Source of the DNA: an uncultured Oscillospiraceae bacterium
GTDB taxonomy: Bacteria; Bacillota; Clostridia; Oscillospirales; Acutalibacteraceae
Direction of reading: 5' to 3'
Assembly: GCA_900552225.1 (NCBI GenBank)
Contig: URYX01000073.1
Span: 1-8,311 of the forward strand
Length of the DNA stretch: 8,311 nucleotides
Position 1 is the stretch's first letter. Every line of letters starts with the position of its first letter. Below, piece by piece: positions 1-6,358 of this stretch. A program made the translations under genes and the position numbers. The notes beneath the pieces are model-generated. The model ran no database searches, was not told where the DNA came from, and was given only the letters and a program-made list of their open reading frames with translations.

Positions 1-752
1 ACACCGGCCCGCGCGATGCCGCCCGCCATAATCTGTCCGATGGCGTAGGCCAGTGTTTTCAGCTCCTCCTTAAAGATGAAGCTGCTGGCTCCCATATTCC
101 ACAGAGACTGCACCGACAGCAGCATCAGGGTCAGCCACGCCGATTTGACGTTCGGCATCACAATCTGCCAGAAGATTTTCCAGCCGGAGGCCCCGTCGAT
201 GCGCGCCGCCTCCAGCAGGGAGTCCGGAATCTGCTCCATAAACTGCTTCATCAGATAGAGCCCCATCGGTGAGGCAAACGCCGGGACAATCAGGGCCAGA
301 TAGCTGTCGATCCAGTGCAGCTTGGCCATGAGGATATAGTTGGGAATGGCCGTGACGGTGGCGTTGAACATCAGCGCCAGCACAATCATATTGAAAATCA
401 CGGATTTGCCCGGGAATTTCTTTTTGGCAAGCGGATAGGCGCAGAGCGAGGCCAGGATGATATGACCGGCCGTGCCCGCCACGGTGATGAACACCGTATT
501 GAACAGGTAGCGGGTAAACGGCACCCAGGAGGTATTCATCACCACCATCATGTCGCGGAAATTCTTCAGGGTAGGCGACACCGGCAGCAGCTTCGGCGGG
601 AAAATCCACAGCTCATCCATCGGCTTGAAGGCGTTTCCTACGGTCAGCACCATCGGCAGGGCCGTGAATACCGCCGCAATCAGCAAAAGAATGAACAGCG
701 CCGCCGTTCCGCCGAAGGAACGGTTGACCTTGCGGGTCAGATGCAGTTTCAA
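1..752 (-). CDS. Carbohydrate ABC transporter permease, MalG type (3' end cut by window edge)
   Basis: Inner permease subunit of a sugar ABC importer; with its partner encoded at 771-1685 it would form the membrane channel. The 250 visible codons read open to the window edge. Several hydrophobic segments are seen (about residues 16-38, 84-107, 118-140, 150-168, 203-222). The diagnostic EAA loop that contacts the ATPase is present at about residues 181-203, beginning EAARIDGASGWKIFWQI and ending in a conserved proline-asparagine. The N-terminal sequence and the FxPxxxxP stretch near residues 51-60 are typical of the MalG/LacG/UgpE branch. The start is a TTG at 752, chosen because AAGGAGG stands 9 bases upstream and the gene then follows the previous stop by 18 bp. 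Family members are about 275-300 aa, so roughly 30-40 residues are missing. The sugar cannot be told from sequence. Confidence 0.93.
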   Translation of the reverse strand, partial: MKLHLTRKVNRSFGGTAALFILLLIAAVFTALPMVLTVGNAFKPMDELWIFPPKLLPVSPTLKNFRDMMVVMNTSWVPFTRYLFNTVFITVAGTAGHIILASLCAYPLAKKKFPGKSVIFNMIVLALMFNATVTAIPNYILMAKLHWIDSYLALIVPAFASPMGLYLMKQFMEQIPDSLLEAARIDGASGWKIFWQIVMPNVKSAWLTLMLLSVQSLWNMGASSFIFKEELKTLAYAIGQIMAGGIARAG

Positions 753-770
753 GCAAACTCCTCCTTCGAC

Positions 771-1685
771 TCAGGTGCCCAGCTTGCGCAGCAGCTTCTG
801 CACCAGCTGATTGGAGAGAATCATGATGGCAAACAGCACCACGGCAATGGCCGAGGCATAGCCCATTTCGAAGCGCACGTTGCCGAAATCCTGCAGATGA
901 TGCACCATGGTATGCAGAGCGTAGTTGGTGCTCGGGAAGCCGAACAGGCCGGAGATGACGTCGCCCATACCGAAGGAGCCGGTGATGCTGAGCACGGCGC
1001 TGAGCATCAGCTGGGGCTTCATGGAGGGGAGGGTAATATACCACAGCTCCTGCCAGCGGTTGCGGATGCCGTCCACGGCCCCCGCCTCATACAGACGCTT
1101 ATCCACATTCTGAAAGCCCGCGATCAGCGACAGGAAGCTCGTGCCGAGGCTCAGCCACAGGATCACGAAAATGGCCGCCGGCATCATATAGGTCGGATCG
1201 GTCAGCCACTGGATCGGAGAATAGATGATATTCATCGACAGCAGCACACCGTTGAGCAGTCCGTAGGAATCGCCGCTGTAGATGATCTGCCAGATCATGT
1301 AGGCGCTCCCGCTGATGGAGGGCGCATAGAACAGCAGCGTCAGCAGCATACGGGTCTTGGGGGAGAATTCATTGACAAGCCACGCCAGAAACAGGCAGAG
1401 AAAATAACCCGCAGGGCCGGTCACCACCGCCAAAACCATGGTATTTTTCAGGGATTTCAGGAAAAGCGGGTCGTTCAGGAACAGCTTGAAATAGTTGCTC
1501 AGCCCCACAAAATCCGGGGCCTCCAGCACGTTGAAATAGGTGAGGCTCAGGAAAACGGAAGCCACAACCGGGATTACCGTAAAGAGAAAGAAAAGCACCA
1601 GATAGGGGAGCATAAACAGGTAATCCTCCCCGTACCGGCCGAAAAACGACCGGATGCGGCCCCCTCGGCGTATGGAACAGCGCAT
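771..1685 (-). CDS. Carbohydrate ABC transporter permease, MalF/UgpA type
   Basis: First permease subunit of the sugar importer, 304 aa, cytoplasmic membrane. Hydrophobic segments lie near residues 22-46, 81-104, 113-133, 166-190, 224-245 and 275-297, the six-helix plan of the family. The EAA loop is at residues 200-224 (YEAGAVDGIRNRWQELWYI, then LPSMKP), with the alanine-glycine-aspartate-glycine core that docks on the nucleotide-binding subunit. An upstream in-frame ATG at 1763 would give 330 aa, but it lies inside the preceding gene. The ATG at 1685 has GAGGTG 6 bases upstream, starts 34 bp after the binding-protein stop and gives a normal family length, so I chose it. It is co-transcribed with the binding protein upstream and the second permease downstream. 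No ATPase gene is seen; sharing an MsmX/UgpC-like ATPase encoded elsewhere is the usual solution (inference). Confidence 0.95.
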   Translation of the reverse strand: MRCSIRRGGRIRSFFGRYGEDYLFMLPYLVLFFLFTVIPVVASVFLSLTYFNVLEAPDFVGLSNYFKLFLNDPLFLKSLKNTMVLAVVTGPAGYFLCLFLAWLVNEFSPKTRMLLTLLFYAPSISGSAYMIWQIIYSGDSYGLLNGVLLSMNIIYSPIQWLTDPTYMMPAAIFVILWLSLGTSFLSLIAGFQNVDKRLYEAGAVDGIRNRWQELWYITLPSMKPQLMLSAVLSITGSFGMGDVISGLFGFPSTNYALHTMVHHLQDFGNVRFEMGYASAIAVVLFAIMILSNQLVQKLLRKLGT

Positions 1686-1719
1686 GCGTGTCACCTCTGC
1701 AAATAAAATGGCGGGTTCA

Positions 1720-4590
1720 TCAGTCCAGCTTGAACTCCTGACGTTTGGAGCGAATCTCCTCATTGATGGTCATAACGGCCGAATTCAGCGTTTCGCGGAT
1801 GTCCTTTCCGTTATAGACCACATCGCGGAAGGCAAAATCCAGATACCGCGAGGTAAAGTAGCCGCCCGGCACCTCCGGAACCGTGCGCACGCTCTCCCAC
1901 TGTGTCTGAAGGGCCTGTGCGATATTCCGGTCCCAGCGAATCTGCTGCATGGCCTCCCGGTTGGCGGTAGCATACCGCGCCGCCGTCCCCATCACGCTCT
2001 CCAGCTCGTTGCCGTAGGCTGCCTGTGTCTCGGCCGAGCTGAACCACCGGATAAACTCCCAGGCACCCTCCGGGTCCTTCGCCTGGCTCATTATGACGGA
2101 GGCCGTTACCGTACCGATGGCCGTGCGGTCCCGCGTCCCGTCCTCCCGCACCGTATAGGGCAGCGGCTTCATGCCCCACAGGCCCTTGATCTCCGGTGCG
2201 AAAATGCTCAGCTGATTGTACGCGGTGAAATCCACGATGGCCAGCGGAATCTCGCCGGAGCGGAAGCGGTTGGCAAAATCAAAGGACAGCGGCTGCTTAT
2301 AATCGCTGTAGAGCTCCGTGTAGGTTTCAAAGGCACGGATGCCCTCCGGCGAATTGCCGAGGCAGCTTTTCAGATCCTCGGAATACAGCTCTCCGCCGTT
2401 TTGCAGCAAAAACATAAGAAACGTATTGCAGCCCGAGGCCAGGCCGAGCTGGAGATAGCTTTTCTGAATCTTCGGCAAAGCGGACAGCAGCAGGCCGTCC
2501 CAGGTTTCCAGCTCCGTCAGCGGGATCTCCATTTCATCCAGAATGTCCTTCCGGTAAAACAGCATCGGGAAGCTCTGCGTTTCGGGAATTGCATACAGCG
2601 CATCGCCGTACCGGAACGGGGTAAGCGCGCTCGGATGGAACCGCGCCATGACCTCCTCCGCGCCGGAAAAGCCGGACAGATCACAGACGGCATGGCGGAA
2701 GGCGTAGTTCATCGGGTCCGCCTGCACCATCCCCAGGGAGACGTCGGGGCCGATGCCGGCCAGAGTGGCCGGCAGCAGCGAGCCGCCCGCCACCAGCTGA
2801 AGGTTGACGTTGATGCCGCGTGACCCGGAAAAGTCCTCGTTAATCAGCTGCTTGAGAATCTGCGCCTGATCCCGGCCGCCGCTCGTCCAGACGGTGATGC
2901 TGCGGTCGGCATCCGTATCCGTCACGCCCACGGCGCTGTAGTCCGTCACAAACGAGGAGAAAAACTGCAGCGTCGTGTGCTTCAGTCCCTCCCAGAACGA
3001 TCCGTTGGCCTTCGGCAGCTTGCTGTCCGGGCCGCACAGCAGCCAATAATCCAGCTCGAGCGGCTGCTCCCGCGTCTCCGTGATCCAGGTGCTGAAGCTG
3101 CTGACATTGGTTTTGTAGTCCAGGATTGTGAAGGCGATGGTCTCCGGATCCTCCGCCATGGCGCGCAGCTGCAGAGTCAGGCGGTGGATGGCAGCGGTGC
3201 TCTGTCCCCCGCCCCGCGTCACGGATTGGATATCCGCCTCCAGCTCCGTCAGCAGCTCCGCCTGCGCGGACATGTTCCGGATGACGTCCGGAATCAGCTT
3301 ATCGAACTGATAGTCCCGGTTGCCGTCCGGCTGAGGGCTGGTGATCATGATGACCTTGCGGTAAATCGTGTTCAGCTCGCTGAGGATTTTGTCCGCCCGC
3401 TGAATAAGCTCCGTGTACTGCCCCATTCCCGCCTCCAGGCGGAAGGTGTGCTTTCCTTTGGTCAGGTAGAACAGGAAGCCGCCCGGGCGCTCCTCGCTCT
3501 CTCCCAGCCTCAGCATATTCCATTGTCCGTCATAGGGAAATTCGATGTTTTCGACCTCCGCAAACGGAACCTCTCCGTCAATGTACAGCGTGCGGGACGA
3601 AACGTCGTTGTTTTTCAGCGACTGCCGGTATTTCAGCGCAATCGTATACAGCGCCGTCTCCTCGACCTCAACCTCCCATTCCACCCACTGGCCGGGGCTG
3701 TTCCAGTTCTCGCCGCCGAGAATGTTATACAGCACCTTGCGGTAATGATAGGGTGAAACGCCGGCCGAGACACGATCGGACATCGGATACAGGGTACGGT
3801 CCGATTTATAATCCGCCTGCTCCGCCTCCACCAGCCGCACCGTATCGGCCACCGGAGCCCCCGTTGCCTGCCAGCCGGCCAGCACCGTATCATAGGACTC
3901 CGCGTCTTTGGCTCCGACCAGCCGGATGCTGTACAGCAGCAGCGGCTCATACTGCGAAACCAGCCGCAGCGTATGCTCTCCGGGGGTCAGGTAAAGCTCC
4001 AGTGCCTTCCCCGCAAAGCCCGCCGGGTCCTGTATGTATTTCGTCAGGCGCTTGGGGTTTTCCACCTGACGCGGGCGAATCTGGTTGCCCGCCGAATCTA
4101 CGGCGAAGGCACCGTCCGCGGCGGTTTCGTTGGAATACACCCGCTCAAACTCCACCTGATAGGCTTCCCGGAAGGGAAGGGCTCCGTCCAGCAGCACATC
4201 GCGGACAATCACGCGGCCGCTTCCCGCCACCGGCAGATAGGACACACAAATCCGGTAAAAGCCCTCCTGCTCCGCCGAAAACGTCCATTCGACATAGCCG
4301 CTCTCCGCGGTGTAGAGCCCGCCGTCCTGCGCACTGATGTCCTCCATATCGGATCGGTAGGCGTTCAGGTCCAGCGTAATTTCCGCCTGTGCGGAGCCCC
4401 CCTTCTGCGCCGCCCGGTATTCCTCATAGGATATGACGTCCTCTATACCGCTCTCCGATACCGCGCTTTCCGCCGGGGCTTCCGCTTCGGCCCCGGACGG
4501 CGACACGGACACACGGCCCTCCGCCGCAGCCATCATATTTCCGAACAAAATCGCCGCCCCCAGGAGGCCCAGTATCCTTTTCACCGTCAA
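1720..4590 (-). CDS. Large secreted sugar-binding protein: two CBM-like modules plus family 1 solute-binding domain
   Basis: Likely captures an oligosaccharide and delivers it to the two permeases downstream. The protein has 956 aa, about twice the usual 420-550. Residues 1-23 are a Sec signal peptide (basic MTVKR, hydrophobic core, AAA before E24). There is no lipobox cysteine; the first Cys is residue 115. Residues 25-50 are an Ala/Glu/Ser linker. Two related beta-sandwich modules follow, about 85-227 and 251-400. Each carries a (Y/W)VEW strand, a LLDG or YIDG turn followed by xPF, and an LT.G.HT.RL strand, resembling CBM6/35-type folds. Residues 400-560 look helical. The binding domain starts near 564 (SITVWTSGG) and includes YAIPETQSFPMLFYRKDIL at 666-684, with the usual C-terminal helix tail. 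The start is a TTG with AAGGA 6 bases upstream. An out-of-frame ATG overlaps that ribosome site and gives only a short ORF. Ligand unknown; plant or host glycan is a guess. Confidence 0.9.
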   Translation of the reverse strand: MTVKRILGLLGAAILFGNMMAAAEGRVSVSPSGAEAEAPAESAVSESGIEDVISYEEYRAAQKGGSAQAEITLDLNAYRSDMEDISAQDGGLYTAESGYVEWTFSAEQEGFYRICVSYLPVAGSGRVIVRDVLLDGALPFREAYQVEFERVYSNETAADGAFAVDSAGNQIRPRQVENPKRLTKYIQDPAGFAGKALELYLTPGEHTLRLVSQYEPLLLYSIRLVGAKDAESYDTVLAGWQATGAPVADTVRLVEAEQADYKSDRTLYPMSDRVSAGVSPYHYRKVLYNILGGENWNSPGQWVEWEVEVEETALYTIALKYRQSLKNNDVSSRTLYIDGEVPFAEVENIEFPYDGQWNMLRLGESEERPGGFLFYLTKGKHTFRLEAGMGQYTELIQRADKILSELNTIYRKVIMITSPQPDGNRDYQFDKLIPDVIRNMSAQAELLTELEADIQSVTRGGGQSTAAIHRLTLQLRAMAEDPETIAFTILDYKTNVSSFSTWITETREQPLELDYWLLCGPDSKLPKANGSFWEGLKHTTLQFFSSFVTDYSAVGVTDTDADRSITVWTSGGRDQAQILKQLINEDFSGSRGINVNLQLVAGGSLLPATLAGIGPDVSLGMVQADPMNYAFRHAVCDLSGFSGAEEVMARFHPSALTPFRYGDALYAIPETQSFPMLFYRKDILDEMEIPLTELETWDGLLLSALPKIQKSYLQLGLASGCNTFLMFLLQNGGELYSEDLKSCLGNSPEGIRAFETYTELYSDYKQPLSFDFANRFRSGEIPLAIVDFTAYNQLSIFAPEIKGLWGMKPLPYTVREDGTRDRTAIGTVTASVIMSQAKDPEGAWEFIRWFSSAETQAAYGNELESVMGTAARYATANREAMQQIRWDRNIAQALQTQWESVRTVPEVPGGYFTSRYLDFAFRDVVYNGKDIRETLNSAVMTINEEIRSKRQEFKLD

Positions 4591-4622
4591 AATTCATCCT
4601 TTCCCGCGGATCCAAAAACGAT

Positions 4623-4637
4623 TTAAAACGCTTTAAT
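4623..4637. promoter_or_regulatory. LacI/CcpA-type operator over the importer transcription start
   Basis: The minus strand reads ATTAAAGCGTTTTAA, a near-palindrome centred on CG (12 of 14 bases symmetric in the core). The layout fits LacI-family operators and differs from the CcpA cre pattern TGWAANCGNTNWCA at two symmetric positions. It begins 6 bp after the -10 box and covers about +1 to +15, where a bound repressor blocks initiation or clearance. The regulator could be CcpA (carbon catabolite repression) or a local sugar repressor; no regulator gene is in the window. Confidence 0.6.
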
Positions 4638-4643
4638 GCATTT

Positions 4644-4672
4644 ATCATAGCACACATGTCGCAATATGTAAA
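4644..4672 (-). promoter_or_regulatory. Sigma-A promoter of the sugar-importer operon
   Basis: Read on the minus strand, TTTACA (4667-4672) and TATGAT (4644-4649) are each one base from consensus and are separated by exactly 17 bp. TG followed by one base precedes the -10 box, so it is also an extended -10 element. The expected start point is near 4637, leaving a leader of about 47 nt before the TTG start codon of the binding protein. This is the only strong promoter seen upstream of the operon. Confidence 0.8.
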
Positions 4673-4787
4673 GTGATTTTTTGATTTTTTGTGATTTTTC
4701 TCTGTTTCGGTCGGAAATGCCCCGGAGCCGGTTCATATAGTAGGGTTTCACCTCGGATTTTTGTCGGGAGCATACCGGAAATCATCG

Positions 4788-4805
4788 GTTTTCCCATGGG
4801 AAAAC
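4788..4805. repeat. Perfect 18-bp palindrome
   Basis: The sequence GTTTTCCCATGGGAAAAC is identical to its own reverse complement over all 18 bases, with no spacer. A loopless palindrome like this is a poor RNA hairpin and is more consistent with a site for a dimeric DNA-binding protein. It lies about 115 bp upstream of the importer -35 box and 18 bp from the second operator-like site. No regulator family is assigned. Confidence 0.6.
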
Positions 4806-4822
4806 AGCGGATTTTCTTAAAT

Positions 4823-4837
4823 TTTAAAGCGTTTAAA
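4823..4837. promoter_or_regulatory. Second operator-like site, upstream of the importer promoter
   Basis: The plus strand reads TTTAAAGCGTTTAAA. It shares the core TTAAAGCGTTT with the operator at 4623-4637, and the central CG steps of the two sites are 201 bp apart. It lies in an AT-rich stretch about 150 bp upstream of the -35 box. It may be an auxiliary operator for the same regulator, or a chance match favoured by local AT-richness. Confidence 0.45.
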
Positions 4838-4910
4838 TTTACGGGCAAAAGGCGGGATCAGAGGAACGGAGCCGGAACAGAGAGGGAGCAACGTGTGCGG
4901 GAGGGTGTAC

Positions 4911-4952
4911 AAAAAGCAGGTACGGCCCCGGTCGGGGCTGCACCTGCTTTTT
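4911..4952. terminator. Bidirectional rho-independent terminator after ackA
   Basis: The arms AAAAAGCAGGT (4911-4921) and ACCTGCTTTTT (4942-4952) are perfectly complementary. An inner GCCCC/GGGGC stem closes a GGTC loop, with one A-C mismatch and a G-T wobble between the stems. Because the A and T runs are mirrored, either strand ends in a U tract. It lies about 80 bp past the ackA stop and nothing converges on it, so its main job is ending ackA transcription and insulating the importer promoter. Confidence 0.92.
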
Positions 4953-4955
4953 GCC

Positions 4956-4995
4956 GTTCATGGGTTCATGGGTTCATGGGTTCATGGGTTCATGG
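4956..4995. repeat. Tandem repeat, five copies of an 8-bp unit
   Basis: Five exact head-to-tail copies of GTTCATGG run without interruption. They lie between the ackA stop codon (38 bp away) and the terminator (3 bp away), so they would be transcribed in the ackA 3' untranslated region as CCATGAAC repeats. Short perfect tandems of this sort change copy number by replication slippage. No coding role is credible. Confidence 0.95.
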
Positions 4996-5033
4996 GGCTC
5001 TGTAAAAACCGCCGGGCAGCCGTCCGCCTCCGT

Positions 5034-6242
5034 TCAGCGGGTCAGGCCCTCAACGAGCGCCTTGGTATCCCGGGCAATGACCAGCTCCTCGTTGGTCGGG
5101 ATCACGAAGGCACGGATCTTGGAATCCTTGCCGCTGATTTCGATCTCCTGTCCGCGGGTGTTGTTGGCATCCTCGTCAATGGTCATGCCCATATACGCGA
5201 GGGATTCCATGATTTCCCGCCGCAGCAGGTACTGGTTCTCCCCGATGCCGGCCGTGAAAATCAGCGCATCCACGCCGCCGAGCGCCGCGATATAGCCGCC
5301 GATGTATTTTACAATCTGATACGTGCGCATATCCCACGCGAGGCGGGCGCGCTCGTTACCCTCCGCCACGGCCTTGGTGATGTCGCGGTCGTCACTCGAA
5401 ATTCCGGAAATGCCGAGCATACCGGACTTCTTGTTCATGTATTCCGACATCTCGGCGGGGGTCATACCCTCCTTCTCCATCACAAATGTGACCGCGGAGG
5501 GATCCACCGCACCGCAGCGGGAGCCCATCATGAAGCCGTCGAGCGGCGTCAGACCCATCGTCGTGTCGATGACCCTGCCGTCCTTGACGGCGGCCAGGGA
5601 GGAACCGTTGCCGATATGGCAGCTGATGATGCGGGTGCCCTTGCCGTCCGGCTTGCCGAGCAGCTCGCAGCAGCGGGCCGAAACATACCGGTGGGAGGTG
5701 CCGTGGAAGCCGTAGCGGCGCACTGCATACTTCTCATAGCATTCGTAGGGCAGACCGAACATGTAGGCCTTCGGCGGCATGGTCTGATGGAATGCGGTGT
5801 CGAACACCACCACCTGCGGCACGTCCTTGCCGAAGGCGGCGATGGCAGCGTTGATACCCTGCACATGCGCCGCGTTATGCAGCGGGGCCAGCGGAATCAG
5901 CGATTCGATGCCGCGGATAACCTCGTCGTCCACCAGCACCGAGTGGTCGAACAGCGCGCCGCCCTGAACGATACGGTGGCCGATGGCGGCCACCTCGGAC
6001 AGGTCGTCGATGACCTTGCCCTCTCCCTCGGTCAGCGCACGCTTGACCTGCTCAAACGCCGCCGTGTGGTTCTTCATCTCCACGGCCGCCTTGTACTCAT
6101 AGCCGGTTCCCGTCTTATGGGTAAACAGGCCGTCGATGCCGATCCGTTCGCAGTTGCCCTTGGCCAGCACCTTTTCGCCGTCCATGTCGATCAGCTGATA
6201 TTTCAGCGACGAGCTGCCGGCGTTGATCACCAGAATTTTCAT
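5034..6242 (-). CDS. ackA: Acetate kinase
   Basis: Cytoplasmic enzyme that converts acetyl phosphate and ADP to acetate and ATP, the ATP-yielding last step of fermentation after phosphotransacetylase. It has 402 aa, the normal family length (about 395-405). Motifs run in order: NAGSSSLKY at residues 7-15; GHRIVQGG at 88-95 (Arg90); VFDTAFHQTMP at 146-156 with catalytic Asp148; YGFHGTSH at 177-184 with His180; the phosphate loop SCHIGNGSS at 207-215; GSRCGAVDPS at 240-249 with Arg242; FTAGIGEN at 329-336; and TNEE at 383-386. No key residue is missing. The ATG at 6242 has AGGAGG 7 bases upstream and a near-consensus promoter. It is a single gene with its own terminator; pta is not adjacent on either side. 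It is divergent from tmcAL, whose product uses acetate and ATP. Confidence 0.98.
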   Translation of the reverse strand: MKILVINAGSSSLKYQLIDMDGEKVLAKGNCERIGIDGLFTHKTGTGYEYKAAVEMKNHTAAFEQVKRALTEGEGKVIDDLSEVAAIGHRIVQGGALFDHSVLVDDEVIRGIESLIPLAPLHNAAHVQGINAAIAAFGKDVPQVVVFDTAFHQTMPPKAYMFGLPYECYEKYAVRRYGFHGTSHRYVSARCCELLGKPDGKGTRIISCHIGNGSSLAAVKDGRVIDTTMGLTPLDGFMMGSRCGAVDPSAVTFVMEKEGMTPAEMSEYMNKKSGMLGISGISSDDRDITKAVAEGNERARLAWDMRTYQIVKYIGGYIAALGGVDALIFTAGIGENQYLLRREIMESLAYMGMTIDEDANNTRGQEIEISGKDSKIRAFVIPTNEELVIARDTKALVEGLTR

Positions 6243-6272
6243 ACGTTCCTCCTAAAGACTGCCTTGCTTTTT

Positions 6273-6303
6273 TTGGCAAAATCCAGTATACTTTCCTTAT
6301 TAT
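6273..6303 (+). promoter_or_regulatory. Possible weak promoter for tmcAL
   Basis: TTGGCA (6273-6278) and TATTAT (6298-6303) are each one base off consensus, but the 19-bp spacing is long. The pair overlaps the ackA -10 box on the other strand, so the two promoters would compete. It gives a leader of about 50 nt before the TTG start of tmcAL. No better rightward promoter is seen between the two genes. Confidence 0.35.
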
Positions 6304-6327
6304 AAACGCTTTCTTTCGATTTTTCAA
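6299..6327 (-). promoter_or_regulatory. Sigma-A promoter of ackA
   Basis: The minus strand shows TTGAAA (6322-6327), a 17-bp spacer and a perfect TATAAT (6299-6304). The start point should be near 6292, giving a leader of about 50 nt with a strong AGGAGG ribosome site just before the ATG. This is the best promoter in the window and fits a highly expressed fermentation gene. Confidence 0.88.
6301..6315. promoter_or_regulatory. cre-like (CcpA/LacI-type) site inside the ackA promoter
   Basis: The minus strand reads AAGAAAGCGTTTATA, close to the CcpA cre pattern with two mismatches and the central AAAGCGTTT intact. It overlaps the -10 box and the right part of the spacer. In Bacillus subtilis CcpA activates ackA from a site upstream of the promoter; a protein bound here would instead cover the core promoter and more likely repress. 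It may be a chance match. Confidence 0.45.
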
Positions 6328-6358
6328 CTCTTTTTCAGGCGGGAAGGGAGGTTTTCTT

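Larger units (their letters stand above)
4591..5033. other. Gene-free control region between the importer operon and ackA
   Basis: This 443-bp stretch has no credible gene. From left to right it holds the binding-protein leader, a LacI/CcpA-like operator, a sigma-A promoter firing leftward, an AT-rich run, a perfect 18-bp palindrome, a second operator-like site, the bidirectional terminator, and an 8-bp tandem repeat up to the ackA stop. Short open frames across it (4645-4848 minus, 4691-5005 plus) lack ribosome sites and overlap these elements. Both flanking genes run leftward, so the region separates two transcription units. Confidence 0.85.

Noticed and set aside
315..1706. 463-codon open frame on the plus strand, rich in His, Gln and Arg
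   Set aside because: It lies opposite the two permease genes, has no family resemblance, and its composition is that of an antisense frame in GC-rich DNA.
1683..1763. Longer N terminus for the first permease starting at 1763
   Set aside because: It would overlap the binding-protein gene, adds a non-family extension, and lacks the good ribosome site found before the ATG at 1685.
1654..2823. 389-codon open frame on the plus strand
   Set aside because: Antisense shadow of the binding-protein gene; no recognisable domain.
4645..4848. 67-codon minus-strand frame between the importer and ackA
   Set aside because: No ribosome site, and it spans the importer -35 box, the palindrome and the second operator-like site.
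4893..6305. 470-codon open frame on the plus strand
   Set aside because: It runs through the terminator and the 8-bp tandem repeat and then antisense to ackA, which is certain; no ribosome site.
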